DNA of 64,000 nt from Paenibacillus aquistagni (GTDB lineage: Bacteria; Bacillota; Bacilli; Paenibacillales; Paenibacillaceae). The stretch covers positions 868,001 to 932,000 of the forward strand of contig NZ_FXAZ01000001.1 in NCBI RefSeq assembly GCF_900177815.1, written 5' to 3'. Below, in pieces: positions 14,902-23,394 of the stretch. Within the stretch, counting starts at the first letter, position 1. Each line of letters opens with the position of its first letter. The notes beneath the pieces are model-generated. The model searched no databases and was not told the origin of the DNA. It saw nothing but the letters and a program-made list of their open reading frames with translations. The position numbers and the translations under genes are program-made.

Positions 14902-16605
14902 ATGAAGAGACAACAACGGAACACTTGGGCAGGGATGATGAGTCTGCTGCTAGCGATCACACTCGTGTTAAGCGCATGTTCAGGGGGAAGCGGCAGCACG
15001 ACAGCTGATCAAGGCAGCGATACACCAGTCAGTGAGGATTTGTTTAATCCTGTTGGGCAGTATCCGATTGTGAAGGAACAGATGAAGCTGAAGATGTTTG
15101 CTCCGCAGTTTGCAAGCATAGAAAATATGGAGACGAATCTGTTTACGAAGTGGGCAGAAGAGAAGACCAATATTAAGATCGAGTGGGATCTGGTTCCAGA
15201 TAACGCGCTCAATGACCGCAAGCAGCTGATGCTGGCAAGCGGCGACTACCCGGAGGTCATCTTGCACGGCAACCTGACGAAGGAAGAACAGATGAAATAT
15301 GGGAAGCAAGGAGTATTTATCCCGCTGAATGATCTGATCGAGCAGTATGCGCCAAATATTAAGAAGGCGATGGAAGATATTCCGTACATGAAGTCATCCA
15401 TTACTTCGCCAGACGGCAATATTTATGCGCTGCCGCAGGTTAATGAGTGCTATCATTGTGACAATGCTTTGAAAGTATGGATGAACAAAGCATGGCTCGA
15501 TAAGCTCGGCATGCAGGTGCCGACGACAACCGAGGAATTCTATCAGGTGCTGAAAGCATTCAAGGAAAAGGACCCAAATGGCAACGGCAAGCAAGATGAG
15601 ATTCCGTTGACTGGTTCTGATGAGATGTGGACGGGGAATGTGACGGCATTCCTGATGAACGCCTTTATCGTCGATGACTATACCGAGAAGACAACCGGAA
15701 CCTTCCTGCGAGTCGTAAATGACAAGGTTGAGTTCGTTGCGAATACGGAGGAATGGAAGCAGGGCCTTGAATATTTGAATAAGCTGTACAAGGAAGGCTT
15801 AATTGACCCTGCGGCCTTCACACAGAATGCAGATGCGATTCAGCAGCTCGCTAACCGTGAAGGAGACAATATCATGGGAACGCTGACGACTGCGCTGCTT
15901 AGTTATGCTTATCCAATGAATGACACGACGCCAAGACATAAAGACTATGTTGTTGTGCCACCACTCAAAGGGCCAAATGGCGTGCAGCAGACGTTGTTCT
16001 TTGGCGGCATCAACAATTCTCAATTTGCGATAACGAATAAAGCGACAAAAGAGCAGCAGATTGCAGCCATTCGCTTTGCGGATCTGATGTACACGGAAGA
16101 GGCGATCGTCCTGCAGGAGCATGGTCCTGAAGACAAGGGATGGAGAATGGCCAAGGAAGGCGAATTGGACTTGAACGGCAATCAAGCGAAGTACGCCGAG
16201 AACGTGAACCCTAATCCGAAGCCGACACATAATGATGGCTGGGAGCAGATCGGACCATCTCTTCGCACTTATGATTACCGTGCTTCATGGGCTGCATTGC
16301 AGCAGGATCCATTGGCAGAAGGCGGCTACGGCAAGCGCCTGAATGAAGTATCTAAGGAATACGAGCCTTACCATTCCAAAGAGCAATTCCCAAATGGATT
16401 GTTTATTGCGCTTGAAGACGCCGATCTATCTGCTCAGATCAAGACGACACTTGTAGAGTATGTGAAGTCTAATATGGCACAGTTCATTACCGGCTCTAAA
16501 GATATTAGCAAAGAGTGGGATAACTACGTGAAGGGCTTGGAAGGCATGCAGTTGAATCAGTATCTTGAGATTTATCAAAAGGCATACGATTCTTCCAAGA
16601 AATAA
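14902..16605 (+). CDS. Extracellular carbohydrate-binding lipoprotein (LplA type)
   Basis: Substrate-binding component of the importer. The ATG at 14902, after GGAGGAGAATACGG, gives a classic lipoprotein signal: basic N-terminus, hydrophobic core, lipobox LSAC, Cys26. The roughly 540-residue mature part has the LplA-type features: KDPNGNGKQDEIPLTG (also seen in the other binding proteins here), WMNKAWLDKLG, and a C-terminal WDNYVKGLEGMQLNQYLEIY. The protein would be tethered to the outer face of the membrane. A strong terminator follows at 16626, closing the transporter operon. Confidence 0.92.
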   Translation: MKRQQRNTWAGMMSLLLAITLVLSACSGGSGSTTADQGSDTPVSEDLFNPVGQYPIVKEQMKLKMFAPQFASIENMETNLFTKWAEEKTNIKIEWDLVPDNALNDRKQLMLASGDYPEVILHGNLTKEEQMKYGKQGVFIPLNDLIEQYAPNIKKAMEDIPYMKSSITSPDGNIYALPQVNECYHCDNALKVWMNKAWLDKLGMQVPTTTEEFYQVLKAFKEKDPNGNGKQDEIPLTGSDEMWTGNVTAFLMNAFIVDDYTEKTTGTFLRVVNDKVEFVANTEEWKQGLEYLNKLYKEGLIDPAAFTQNADAIQQLANREGDNIMGTLTTALLSYAYPMNDTTPRHKDYVVVPPLKGPNGVQQTLFFGGINNSQFAITNKATKEQQIAAIRFADLMYTEEAIVLQEHGPEDKGWRMAKEGELDLNGNQAKYAENVNPNPKPTHNDGWEQIGPSLRTYDYRASWAALQQDPLAEGGYGKRLNEVSKEYEPYHSKEQFPNGLFIALEDADLSAQIKTTLVEYVKSNMAQFITGSKDISKEWDNYVKGLEGMQLNQYLEIYQKAYDSSKK

Positions 16606-16625
16606 TAAGATGCGTTACGCTTACA

Positions 16626-16655
16626 AAAGCCGGGGGTTTCCTCCGGCTTTCTCTT
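16626..16655 (+). terminator. Intrinsic terminator of the first importer operon
   Basis: AAAGCCGG with GG pairs across TTTC to CTCCGGCTTT, then CTCTTT. Confidence 0.85.
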
Positions 16656-16746
16656 TGCAGCTTAACGATTGACACGTTGTGTTATCGATACATTCGAGGT
16701 AAGATATAGCCGAACATTCAACATGTACATACAGGAGTGAAGTGTA

Positions 16747-17631
16747 ATGACAGTGAAAACGATAGCTCTTCAAGATATTCGCTGCATGTCCTTTAACATT
16801 AAGAATGGCTATGATGCGATGGAAGCGAATGGATGGGAGTCCCGCAAAGATATGGTGCCTGGCATGATTCGGATGCACCGAGCAGACCTTATTGGGGTTC
16901 AGGAAGCCTTCTACAGTCAGATCGAAGATATGCAAGCACGTCTGCCTGAATACAAATGGGTTGGGGCAGGGCGAGACGATGGACACAAAGAAGGCGAATT
17001 TGCTTGCATCTGGTATTTGGAGGAACGCCTTGAGGTACTTGCTTCCGGCTCCTTCTGGTTGTCAGAAGAGCCTGATACACCGGGTTCTAGAGGCTGGGAT
17101 GCTGCATGCAATCGCGTTGCTACTTGGGCACGGTTCAAGGATAAGCTTACCGGTCAATCTTTCTTCCACTTGAATACGCACTTTGACCATGTCGGGATGG
17201 TAGCGATTGAAGAAAGCGCGAAGTTGATCTTGAAGCGAGTACATGAAGCAGCATCTGATCTCCCTATTATCATTACCGGGGACTTCAACTGCACCTCAGA
17301 TTCATCTCCATACCGCGTGCTAACGGGCCAGCAGGGTGGAGAAGGCCTTCCTGAGCTCAGATTGCATGATGCTGAAGCGAAGGCCAGCTATCATCATTTT
17401 GGACCGGCATTTACGTTCCAAGGGTTTGACACGAAGTCGCTGGCAGCGGAGATGTTTCCTCAATATGCGGAGAAGTCGCCGCAAGGCTTGGAGTTTCAAT
17501 CTCCAATCGACTTTATCTTTGTAAATGACAAAGTGGCGGTGAAGACATACGCGATTTTGGCTGATCATCGCCAAGGGACTTGTCCTTCTGATCATTTTCC
17601 GATTATTGCGGATCTTGCTTTTACGTCATAA
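16747..17631 (+). CDS. Endonuclease/exonuclease/phosphatase (EEP) family hydrolase
   Basis: 294-residue cytosolic metal-dependent phosphohydrolase. EEP motifs in order: MSFNIKNGYD (Asn), LIGVQEA (metal-binding Glu), FHLNTHFDHVG, GDFNCTSDSSPY (catalytic Asp/Asn), and the terminal SDHFPI (Asp-His pair). The family covers DNases, inositol phosphatases and sphingomyelinases. Members of this short form often sit beside carbohydrate transporters in Paenibacillus and are thought to act on phosphorylated or phosphodiester-linked sugars, but the substrate is not established. There is no signal peptide. It lies 141 bases beyond the importer operon, separated by a terminator, so it probably has its own promoter. 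Confidence 0.87.
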   Translation: MTVKTIALQDIRCMSFNIKNGYDAMEANGWESRKDMVPGMIRMHRADLIGVQEAFYSQIEDMQARLPEYKWVGAGRDDGHKEGEFACIWYLEERLEVLASGSFWLSEEPDTPGSRGWDAACNRVATWARFKDKLTGQSFFHLNTHFDHVGMVAIEESAKLILKRVHEAASDLPIIITGDFNCTSDSSPYRVLTGQQGGEGLPELRLHDAEAKASYHHFGPAFTFQGFDTKSLAAEMFPQYAEKSPQGLEFQSPIDFIFVNDKVAVKTYAILADHRQGTCPSDHFPIIADLAFTS

Positions 17632-17634
17632 GGC

Positions 17635-17676
17635 AAAAAAGTGCGCAGCTTGATGCTTGATGCTGCGCACTTTTTG
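17635..17676. terminator. Strong terminator between converging genes
   Basis: AAAAAGTGCGCAGC pairs with GCTGCGCACTTTTT, giving a long GC stem with A-run and T-run on either side, usable in both directions. Confidence 0.9.
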
Positions 17677-17836
17677 TGTATCCGCTTGAGCAGACTTATT
17701 TAGCATCGATACGATAAGGATGGAGCCGTTCTAGATGGCTGTTCGGCGTACAATCCTAAGAACCACATAGACACCCTCATTCTGCTGTATCTTGCGCCAT
17801 GCTGTCACAATAGGACGCTAGCCGGTTTCCCTGTGC

Positions 17837-19075
17837 CTAAAGGCTCTTGGCTGAGATCGCAAAATTGACCGATTGGCCGCCTGCATCCACTTGGATATTT
17901 ACATTGTCATTGCCGATCAGCACTTGGCGGGATTCCACCTTGTCTCCATTCTGAAGCTTGGTGGTTACTTCTGTGAACAGATCATAAAAGCTGCTGGCAT
18001 GATAGCCAAACAATTCATTGGCGAATGTCTTGACGGCCTCCTGATTGCGGGCGAGGCTGCCTTCGCGAATTCGAACCGTGATGCTGTAAGTGTTGAATGA
18101 GGTATCCAGGGCCATCGTCACTTCCTCTTTGTAGTGGCTCGACCCAGTCGGTTGTTTTTGAACATTATCCTTTTCTTCCTGGTCTTTGTATAGACGCAAC
18201 GTAGATTCATAGAGATCATAGTTTGTTCCTCGTGTTTGTCCAGCTCGCTTCAAGGAAGCATATGCATCATACATTCGCTGATCCGGGAATACAATGACCT
18301 TGTATCCTCCGTTAGAGGTAGGGACGCTTCTTGACAGATCGCCCTTGTTTGAATCTGGCTTCAAGCGCTTTGATTTGTCGGTTAAGCGGTTAAGGATCAC
18401 TAGGGACTCCGCTCTTGTAACCGTGTCGCCAACTCCGAAATACCCGCTTGGATATCCTTGCATAATGCCCTTCACAAGCGCCTCAGCAATAAACTTTTGC
18501 TCTCGTTCTGACGCACTTTTGAGATCTCCATAGGCTTCGGCTTCCTTCATGCTGTATTTTTCATCTTCAAGGAATTCCGTTTCATTAAGCGTATAATACA
18601 GCACTTCAGCGACATGCTCACGGTTCATATTCGCTTGAAAATCACTGTAGCGACTTTTGTTTAGGAAGTGCAGATCGCTTGCAATGTTAATATAATTGGC
18701 TGCCCAATATCCGGAAGCGTTCGGTTTGAAGTTGAAATAGCGGTAATCCTGCTGGAGAATAGATTGATTCTCCGCGCTTAAGGACTGAACGAAGGAAGGC
18801 TTCCAGCTTCTTTCGCCATTTTGATGCAGATCAGAATAGGACAATATGAGCATTTTGATAAACTGATCAATCTTCACTGGCTCCTCCGGGCGGAAAGTCC
18901 CATCTGGATATCCGTCGAGAATGCCCTGCTCCACCATATTGACAATGTATTTTTCTGCCCAATGTCCTTTAATGTCCTTAAATATCGGTGATGGTTCTTG
19001 TTTTGCTTGTATAGGACTTGCGGCCGCTGCCATAAGTATGGTGAATACCAATAATAATGCGCTTACTTTCTTCAT
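17837..19075 (-). CDS. Secreted SLH-domain protein
   Basis: 412 residues beginning with a Sec signal peptide ending near SPIQAK. Three S-layer-homology repeats follow: one clear (FKDIKGHWAEKYI, ILDGYPDGTFRPE, about 32-77), one degenerate (YWAANYINIASDL, about 115-158) and one clear (KGIMQGYPSGYFGVGDTVTR, about 180-230). Such repeats bind pyruvylated secondary cell-wall polymers. The C-terminal 180 residues are charged and match no domain I recognise. An AGGGGG ribosome site precedes the ATG. It is a single gene, divergent from the GH8 enzyme, so both could share exported surface functions. Confidence 0.88.
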   Translation of the reverse strand: MKKVSALLLVFTILMAAAASPIQAKQEPSPIFKDIKGHWAEKYIVNMVEQGILDGYPDGTFRPEEPVKIDQFIKMLILSYSDLHQNGERSWKPSFVQSLSAENQSILQQDYRYFNFKPNASGYWAANYINIASDLHFLNKSRYSDFQANMNREHVAEVLYYTLNETEFLEDEKYSMKEAEAYGDLKSASEREQKFIAEALVKGIMQGYPSGYFGVGDTVTRAESLVILNRLTDKSKRLKPDSNKGDLSRSVPTSNGGYKVIVFPDQRMYDAYASLKRAGQTRGTNYDLYESTLRLYKDQEEKDNVQKQPTGSSHYKEEVTMALDTSFNTYSITVRIREGSLARNQEAVKTFANELFGYHASSFYDLFTEVTTKLQNGDKVESRQVLIGNDNVNIQVDAGGQSVNFAISAKSL

Positions 19076-19243
19076 GCGATCCCCCTGTTTGTCGATTAAT
19101 GATAGACCATACCTAACATTAGAGGATTTTGAAACAAAAGAGAACAGGCTATGATCCTATTGTTGAACTAGGCAAAAAGTCGTGTCCTAGGTCCTGATAT
19201 TCCTATAAATGATAAGCGATTATATTTTGATCGGAGGTGATGG

Positions 19244-19330
19244 ATGCATAAAAGGAATGCTTGCAGTGTAATGGGTAATGGCATAGAAGGACTCGCGATA
19301 AGGATGAATTGGGCTAAAAGGTATGGTTGA
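19244..19330 (+). CDS. Possible 28-codon micro-ORF with consensus ribosome site
   Basis: An ATG frame of 28 codons ends with TGA, 33 bases before the GH8 gene. It is preceded by GGAGGTGAT, a near-perfect complement to the 16S rRNA tail, six bases from the ATG. The peptide MHKRNACSVMGNGIEGLAIR... has no hydrophobic signal and one Cys. It may be a leader peptide coupled to GH8 expression, or chance. I recognise no family. Confidence 0.25.
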   Translation: MHKRNACSVMGNGIEGLAIRMNWAKRYG

Positions 19331-19363
19331 AAATCACAATGGTCTGGGAGTGAGAGATACAAG

Positions 19364-20590
19364 ATGGCAAAACAGAAAAAAGCAAAGCTCATGATTCTGC
19401 TTCTCATGATGATGACATTATTGCTGCCTGTGTACAGCAGCGTTCACGCCACGGCTCCACAAAAGCCGTTCCCTCAGCACTCGGTCTATGCGAATGGTGT
19501 TATTAAACCGAGCCATGTCACACAAGCTATCATGGATCAAGCTGTACAGGCCAAGTGGAACGCTTGGAAATCCGCATACCTCAAGCAGGCAGGAGCGGGA
19601 AAGTATATCGTGGAGTACAATGATCAAGGTGAAACAGTCTCAGAAGCTCATGGCTATGGGATGGTGCTTGCCGTCATTATGGCGGGGTACGATACAAATG
19701 CAAAAGCGTACTATGACGGCATGTATCAATACTATAAGGAGCATCCGAGTGAGAATAATCCTTATTTAATGGCATGGAAGCAGAACAGCAGCTATCAAGA
19801 TATTGAAGGTGCCAACTCGGCCACCGACGGTGATATGGACATAGCTTATTCCCTGCTTCTTGCCGATAAGCAGTGGGGCAGCGATGGGGCCATCCCTTAC
19901 TTGCAAGAAGGGATATCCATGATAAATGCCATTATGGACAATGATGTTAATCAAGCAGAATGGACGCTAAGATTAGGAGATTGGGCCACGAGTGGAAGCT
20001 ATAACACCGCAACCAGACCTTCTGATTTTATGCTGAATCATATGAAAGCCTTTGAAGCGGCGACAGGTGATGCCAGGTGGACGAATGTCATCAATAAGAC
20101 GTACTCCATCATTCAGACTATTTATGCCAACAACAGTGCAGCAACGGGGCTGCTTCCTGATTTCGTCGTGCTGAAAAACGGAGTATATAAGCCGGCATCC
20201 GCGGGTTTTCTTGAGGGTCCCAATGATGGATACTACTACTATAATGCCTGTCGCACTCCGTGGAGAATAGCTACGGATTACATCGTAAGCGGCGATACAA
20301 GAGCCCTTAATCTGTTAACCAACCTGAATAGCTATATTCAGACAAAGACTACGAACAAACCGCAAAATATAAGGGATGGCTATAAGCTCAGTGGCTCCAC
20401 CCTGGGCTCTTACAACAGCGGAGCTTTCTATGCCCCGTTCGGGGTAAGCGCAATGACCAGCAGCGTGAATCAGGCATGGCTGAATAAGCTGTGGGATCAT
20501 ACAGTCAACAGCGCACCTGAATTGTATTATGAGGACAGCATTCGATTGTTCTCCATGCTCGTAATGTCCGGGAACTGGTGGACGCCTTAG
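19364..20590 (+). CDS. Secreted glycoside hydrolase family 8 (endoglucanase/chitosanase)
   Basis: 408 residues with a Sec signal peptide of about 30 residues. The GH8 catalytic region is clear: SEAHGYGMVLAV with the acid Glu94, and the family signature ATDGDMDIAYSLLLA with its conserved aspartates. Inverting (alpha/alpha)6-barrel enzymes of this family cut beta-1,4-glucan, lichenan, xylan or chitosan; sequence alone read by eye does not decide between them. There is no carbohydrate-binding module. The start is preceded by GGGAGTGAG. It stands alone and is the only plainly secreted polysaccharidase in the window, so it may feed the importers. Confidence 0.9.
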   Translation: MAKQKKAKLMILLLMMMTLLLPVYSSVHATAPQKPFPQHSVYANGVIKPSHVTQAIMDQAVQAKWNAWKSAYLKQAGAGKYIVEYNDQGETVSEAHGYGMVLAVIMAGYDTNAKAYYDGMYQYYKEHPSENNPYLMAWKQNSSYQDIEGANSATDGDMDIAYSLLLADKQWGSDGAIPYLQEGISMINAIMDNDVNQAEWTLRLGDWATSGSYNTATRPSDFMLNHMKAFEAATGDARWTNVINKTYSIIQTIYANNSAATGLLPDFVVLKNGVYKPASAGFLEGPNDGYYYYNACRTPWRIATDYIVSGDTRALNLLTNLNSYIQTKTTNKPQNIRDGYKLSGSTLGSYNSGAFYAPFGVSAMTSSVNQAWLNKLWDHTVNSAPELYYEDSIRLFSMLVMSGNWWTP

Positions 20591-20711
20591 CTGCTGCTAT
20601 CTTACGAAATTGCAATATGGCTGCAAGAGAAATCAATAGGAACGATAAAGAGGATATGGCAAAATAAAGGTATAAATCGAACCAATGAACATCTTTATGA
20701 GGTGAATACAA

Positions 20712-21029
20712 ATGAAACCAAGTCAAGTGCTATCCTCTTTATGTTATTTTAGTATTTTCTTTGCGCCATTCCTCTTTCCATTGCTGATCTGGCTAATTGC
20801 TGACAATGAGGTTAAGGATCATGCCAAGAAAGCGTTATGGTCACATATCGTGCCGACAATTGTCCTAATCATCGGCATGATCACTTCTTTTTCGGTTGGC
20901 ATCGGCAGCGAAAGCGCCGTGTGGGTCAGTATTTTGCTGGTTGTAACGTATGGCTTGTTTATTCTCATCTGGCTGTACTATTTTATTTGGAATATTGTAA
21001 AAGGCCTTCGCGTACTAAAAGCTGCATAA
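20712..21029 (+). CDS. DUF4870-like small membrane protein
   Basis: 105 residues, three hydrophobic helices. The layout is that of DUF4870 proteins: an initial FFAPFLFPLLIWLI helix, then DNEVKDHAKKALWSHI, two more helices and a short basic tail ending IVKGLRVLKAA. Function unknown; members are often induced with stress or cell-envelope genes. An ATGAGGTG site precedes the ATG and a good terminator follows, so it is monocistronic. Confidence 0.75.
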   Translation: MKPSQVLSSLCYFSIFFAPFLFPLLIWLIADNEVKDHAKKALWSHIVPTIVLIIGMITSFSVGIGSESAVWVSILLVVTYGLFILIWLYYFIWNIVKGLRVLKAA

Positions 21030-21046
21030 GATAATGAACAGAAAAG

Positions 21047-21072
21047 AGCTGCCTTCAAGGGCAGCTTTTTTT
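21047..21072 (+). terminator. Intrinsic terminator after the DUF4870-like gene
   Basis: AGCTGCC pairs with GGCAGCT around TTCAAG, followed by TTTTTTT. Confidence 0.85.
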
Positions 21073-21126
21073 AATCCGTGAATTCTATGGAATGGCAACA
21101 ATTTTAATTAAAAAGCCTTTACATAA

Positions 21127-21155
21127 TTGACCAATAGTATAATAGGATATACAAT
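21127..21155 (+). promoter_or_regulatory. SigmaA-type promoter of aspA
   Basis: TTGACC (21127-21132), exactly 17 bases, TACAAT (21150-21155), 83 bases ahead of the aspA start. Confidence 0.6.
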
Positions 21156-21238
21156 CAAGTTGAAGTTGATGTAATCGCTTACTTCAATAGATTTACAGGA
21201 ATGCTTCCTGACTATAAGAGAGAAAGCAAGGGATCGCA

Positions 21239-22663
21239 ATGACAAAGCTGATGACAAGAGTAGAGAAGGACTTTTTAGGAACGAAAGAAGTACCTGTTGA
21301 TGCCTATTATGGCATTCAGACGCTCCGTGCGGTGGAGAACTTCCCGATCACGGGATATCGATTGAACGAGCATCTGATTCGAAGCCTTGCCATCGTTAAA
21401 AAAGCCGCAGCGCTTGCAAATATGGAAGTAAAGCAGCTGCATCCGAGCATGTGCAATGTCATGGTACAAGCTGCCGATGAGATTATTGATGGAAAATGGC
21501 ATGACCACTTTATCGTGGATCCAATCCAAGGCGGAGCTGGAACCTCGATGAACATGAATACGAATGAAGTCATCGCCAATCGAGCGCTTGAGCTGCTTGG
21601 CAAAGAAAAGGGCGATTATAAAAGTCTAAGCCCGAACAATCATGTTAACCGTTCACAATCGACGAATGATGTGTTTCCAACAGCCATTCATATTTCAGTC
21701 TTAACCCTACTCGATCATTTGCTGATTACGATGGAAGAGCTGCATGAGTCTGTTCTCAAGAAGGCACAGCAGTTCAGCCATGTTATTAAAATGGGGAGAA
21801 CGCATCTGCAGGATGCGGTTCCAATTCGCTTAGGTCAGGAATTCGAAGCATATGGCCGCATGATTGCTCGCGATATTAAGCGCATTCGCCAAACGAAGCA
21901 GCATCTCTATGAAGTGAATATGGGAGCAACTGCAGTAGGGACAGGGCTCAATGCCGATCCGAGATATATCGTTCGCGTTGTAGAACTGCTGGCAGAGATC
22001 AGCGGAATGCCTCTCGTTCGCGCAGAGCATCTGATTGATGCTACGCAGAATACAGATGCATACACAGAGGTGTCTGCATCACTTAAAGTGTGCATGATGA
22101 ATATGTCCAAGATGGCCAACGATCTTCGCTTGCTGGCATCCGGACCAAGAGCGGGGCTTGGCGAGATTCGTCTGCCTGCCAGACAGCCAGGATCATCGAT
22201 TATGCCGGGAAAAGTCAATCCGGTGATGTGCGAGGTCGTGAATCAAGCTGCCTTCCAAGTCATTGGCAATGATCATACGATATGTCTCGCGTCTGAATCC
22301 GGACAGCTTGAACTAAATGTCATGGAGCCTGTACTTGTGTTCAATTTGCTTGAATCATTGACGATTATGAACAATACGCTTCGAGTATTCCGCGAATATT
22401 GTATAGATGGCATAGAAGCGAACGAAGAGCGCTGCAAAGAGTATGTCGATCAAAGCGTTGGCATCATCACCGCAATTAGCCCGCACCTAGGTTATGAGAC
22501 CGCAGCCAGAATCGCACGCGAAGCAACAGAATCCGGCAAATCGGTGCGAGAATTATGTCTCATGTATCAAGTATTGACGGAAGAGGAGCTCGATCTTATC
22601 CTTGATCCATACGAGATGACAGAGCCAGGAATTGCCGGAGCAGCCTTGTTTGATCGCCAATAA
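21239..22663 (+). CDS. aspA: Aspartate ammonia-lyase
   Basis: Converts L-aspartate to fumarate plus ammonia. The fumarase/aspartase superfamily signature GSSIMPGKVNPVMCEV is present with the catalytic Ser319. Substrate-site motifs include GGAGTSMNMNTNEVIANRA and NRSQSTNDVFPTAIHI, both typical of AspA rather than fumarase C. The length of 474 residues is normal. The ATG has only a loose AAGGG site upstream. It is a single gene with its own promoter and terminator; the asparaginase partner seen in B. subtilis is absent here. Confidence 0.95.
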   Translation: MTKLMTRVEKDFLGTKEVPVDAYYGIQTLRAVENFPITGYRLNEHLIRSLAIVKKAAALANMEVKQLHPSMCNVMVQAADEIIDGKWHDHFIVDPIQGGAGTSMNMNTNEVIANRALELLGKEKGDYKSLSPNNHVNRSQSTNDVFPTAIHISVLTLLDHLLITMEELHESVLKKAQQFSHVIKMGRTHLQDAVPIRLGQEFEAYGRMIARDIKRIRQTKQHLYEVNMGATAVGTGLNADPRYIVRVVELLAEISGMPLVRAEHLIDATQNTDAYTEVSASLKVCMMNMSKMANDLRLLASGPRAGLGEIRLPARQPGSSIMPGKVNPVMCEVVNQAAFQVIGNDHTICLASESGQLELNVMEPVLVFNLLESLTIMNNTLRVFREYCIDGIEANEERCKEYVDQSVGIITAISPHLGYETAARIAREATESGKSVRELCLMYQVLTEEELDLILDPYEMTEPGIAGAALFDRQ

Positions 22664-22697
22664 TCCGAAGAGATTCGCACAATTTCCATGAACTTCT

Positions 22698-22728
22698 GAA
22701 AAAGAGACAGTGAAAACTGTCTCTTTTT
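22698..22728 (+). terminator. Intrinsic terminator of aspA
   Basis: AAAAGAGACAGT pairs with ACTGTCTCTTTTT around GAAA. Confidence 0.9.
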
Positions 22729-22797
22729 GTCGTATTATGTAGAAAAGAGGTTTGGGTTACATAATACGAAGGATAGAAGTAAGGAGATTATTACAGT

Positions 22798-23193
22798 ATG
22801 GCTTTTAGCGCAAGCGAATCCATGAAGAAACTACGGCAGGAACGACGAAAGCACGGACAATGCGCCCAATGCGGAAACCCGTCTGAGAAATACTTGTGCG
22901 AGCGCTGCAATGGCATGAGAAAAAAGCCAGAGCCGAAGGAATTCCGAGAATATCCGATGCAGCGCAAGTTGAAAAAGCCTCTTTCGGATCGCAGATTATA
23001 TGAGGATATGATTGCACAAGAACTTCGAACGAGCGATATTGCTGCATACTGCGGGGTCACGCAGCGAACCGCAGAGAAATGGATTTTTGAAGGCAGTGTT
23101 CCACATGAGGAGCGTGTAACGAAGCTGTGCAGGCTGTTAAAGCGAGAGGTTGAATACTATTATCCGCTTTACAAATGGTCCAGTAAAAAATAA
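22798..23193 (+). CDS. Zinc-ribbon plus helix-turn-helix protein, unrecognised
   Basis: 131 residues in two parts. The N-terminal part has CAQCGN...CERCNG, two CxxC knuckles 11 residues apart, in a very basic context, consistent with a small zinc ribbon. The C-terminal half contains a helix-turn-helix-like SDIAAYCGVTQRTAEKWIFE and a following helix with VTKLCRLLKREVEYYY. I do not recognise a named family; a small DNA-binding regulator is the likely role. AAGGAGATTATTACAG precedes the ATG. It is flanked by terminators on both sides, so it is an independent unit. Confidence 0.75.
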   Translation: MAFSASESMKKLRQERRKHGQCAQCGNPSEKYLCERCNGMRKKPEPKEFREYPMQRKLKKPLSDRRLYEDMIAQELRTSDIAAYCGVTQRTAEKWIFEGSVPHEERVTKLCRLLKREVEYYYPLYKWSSKK

Positions 23194-23201
23194 GCTTAGA
23201 G

Positions 23202-23239
23202 GCAATTGACAGCATAAGGCTGTTGATTGCTATTTTTTT
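23202..23239 (+). terminator. Intrinsic terminator
   Basis: GCAATTGACAG pairs with CTGTTGATTGC (G-U tolerated), followed by TATTTTTTT. Confidence 0.8.
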
Positions 23240-23394
23240 GCGCAAAAATAAAGTTGGGAATACTTGAACAATGCTGGTAATTCGGGCATGATTATGGGTA
23301 TATACCTATTACATAATGAAAATGGCTCCAAGTGGACACAATGTAAAATACCGCTTATGTTGAGCCGACACAGCAAAGGAGAGGTTTTTGTCAA

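Noticed and set aside
16621-16986. 121-codon minus-strand frame over the terminator and the start of the EEP gene
   Set aside because: It crosses a strong terminator hairpin and lies antisense to the EEP start; no initiation signal.
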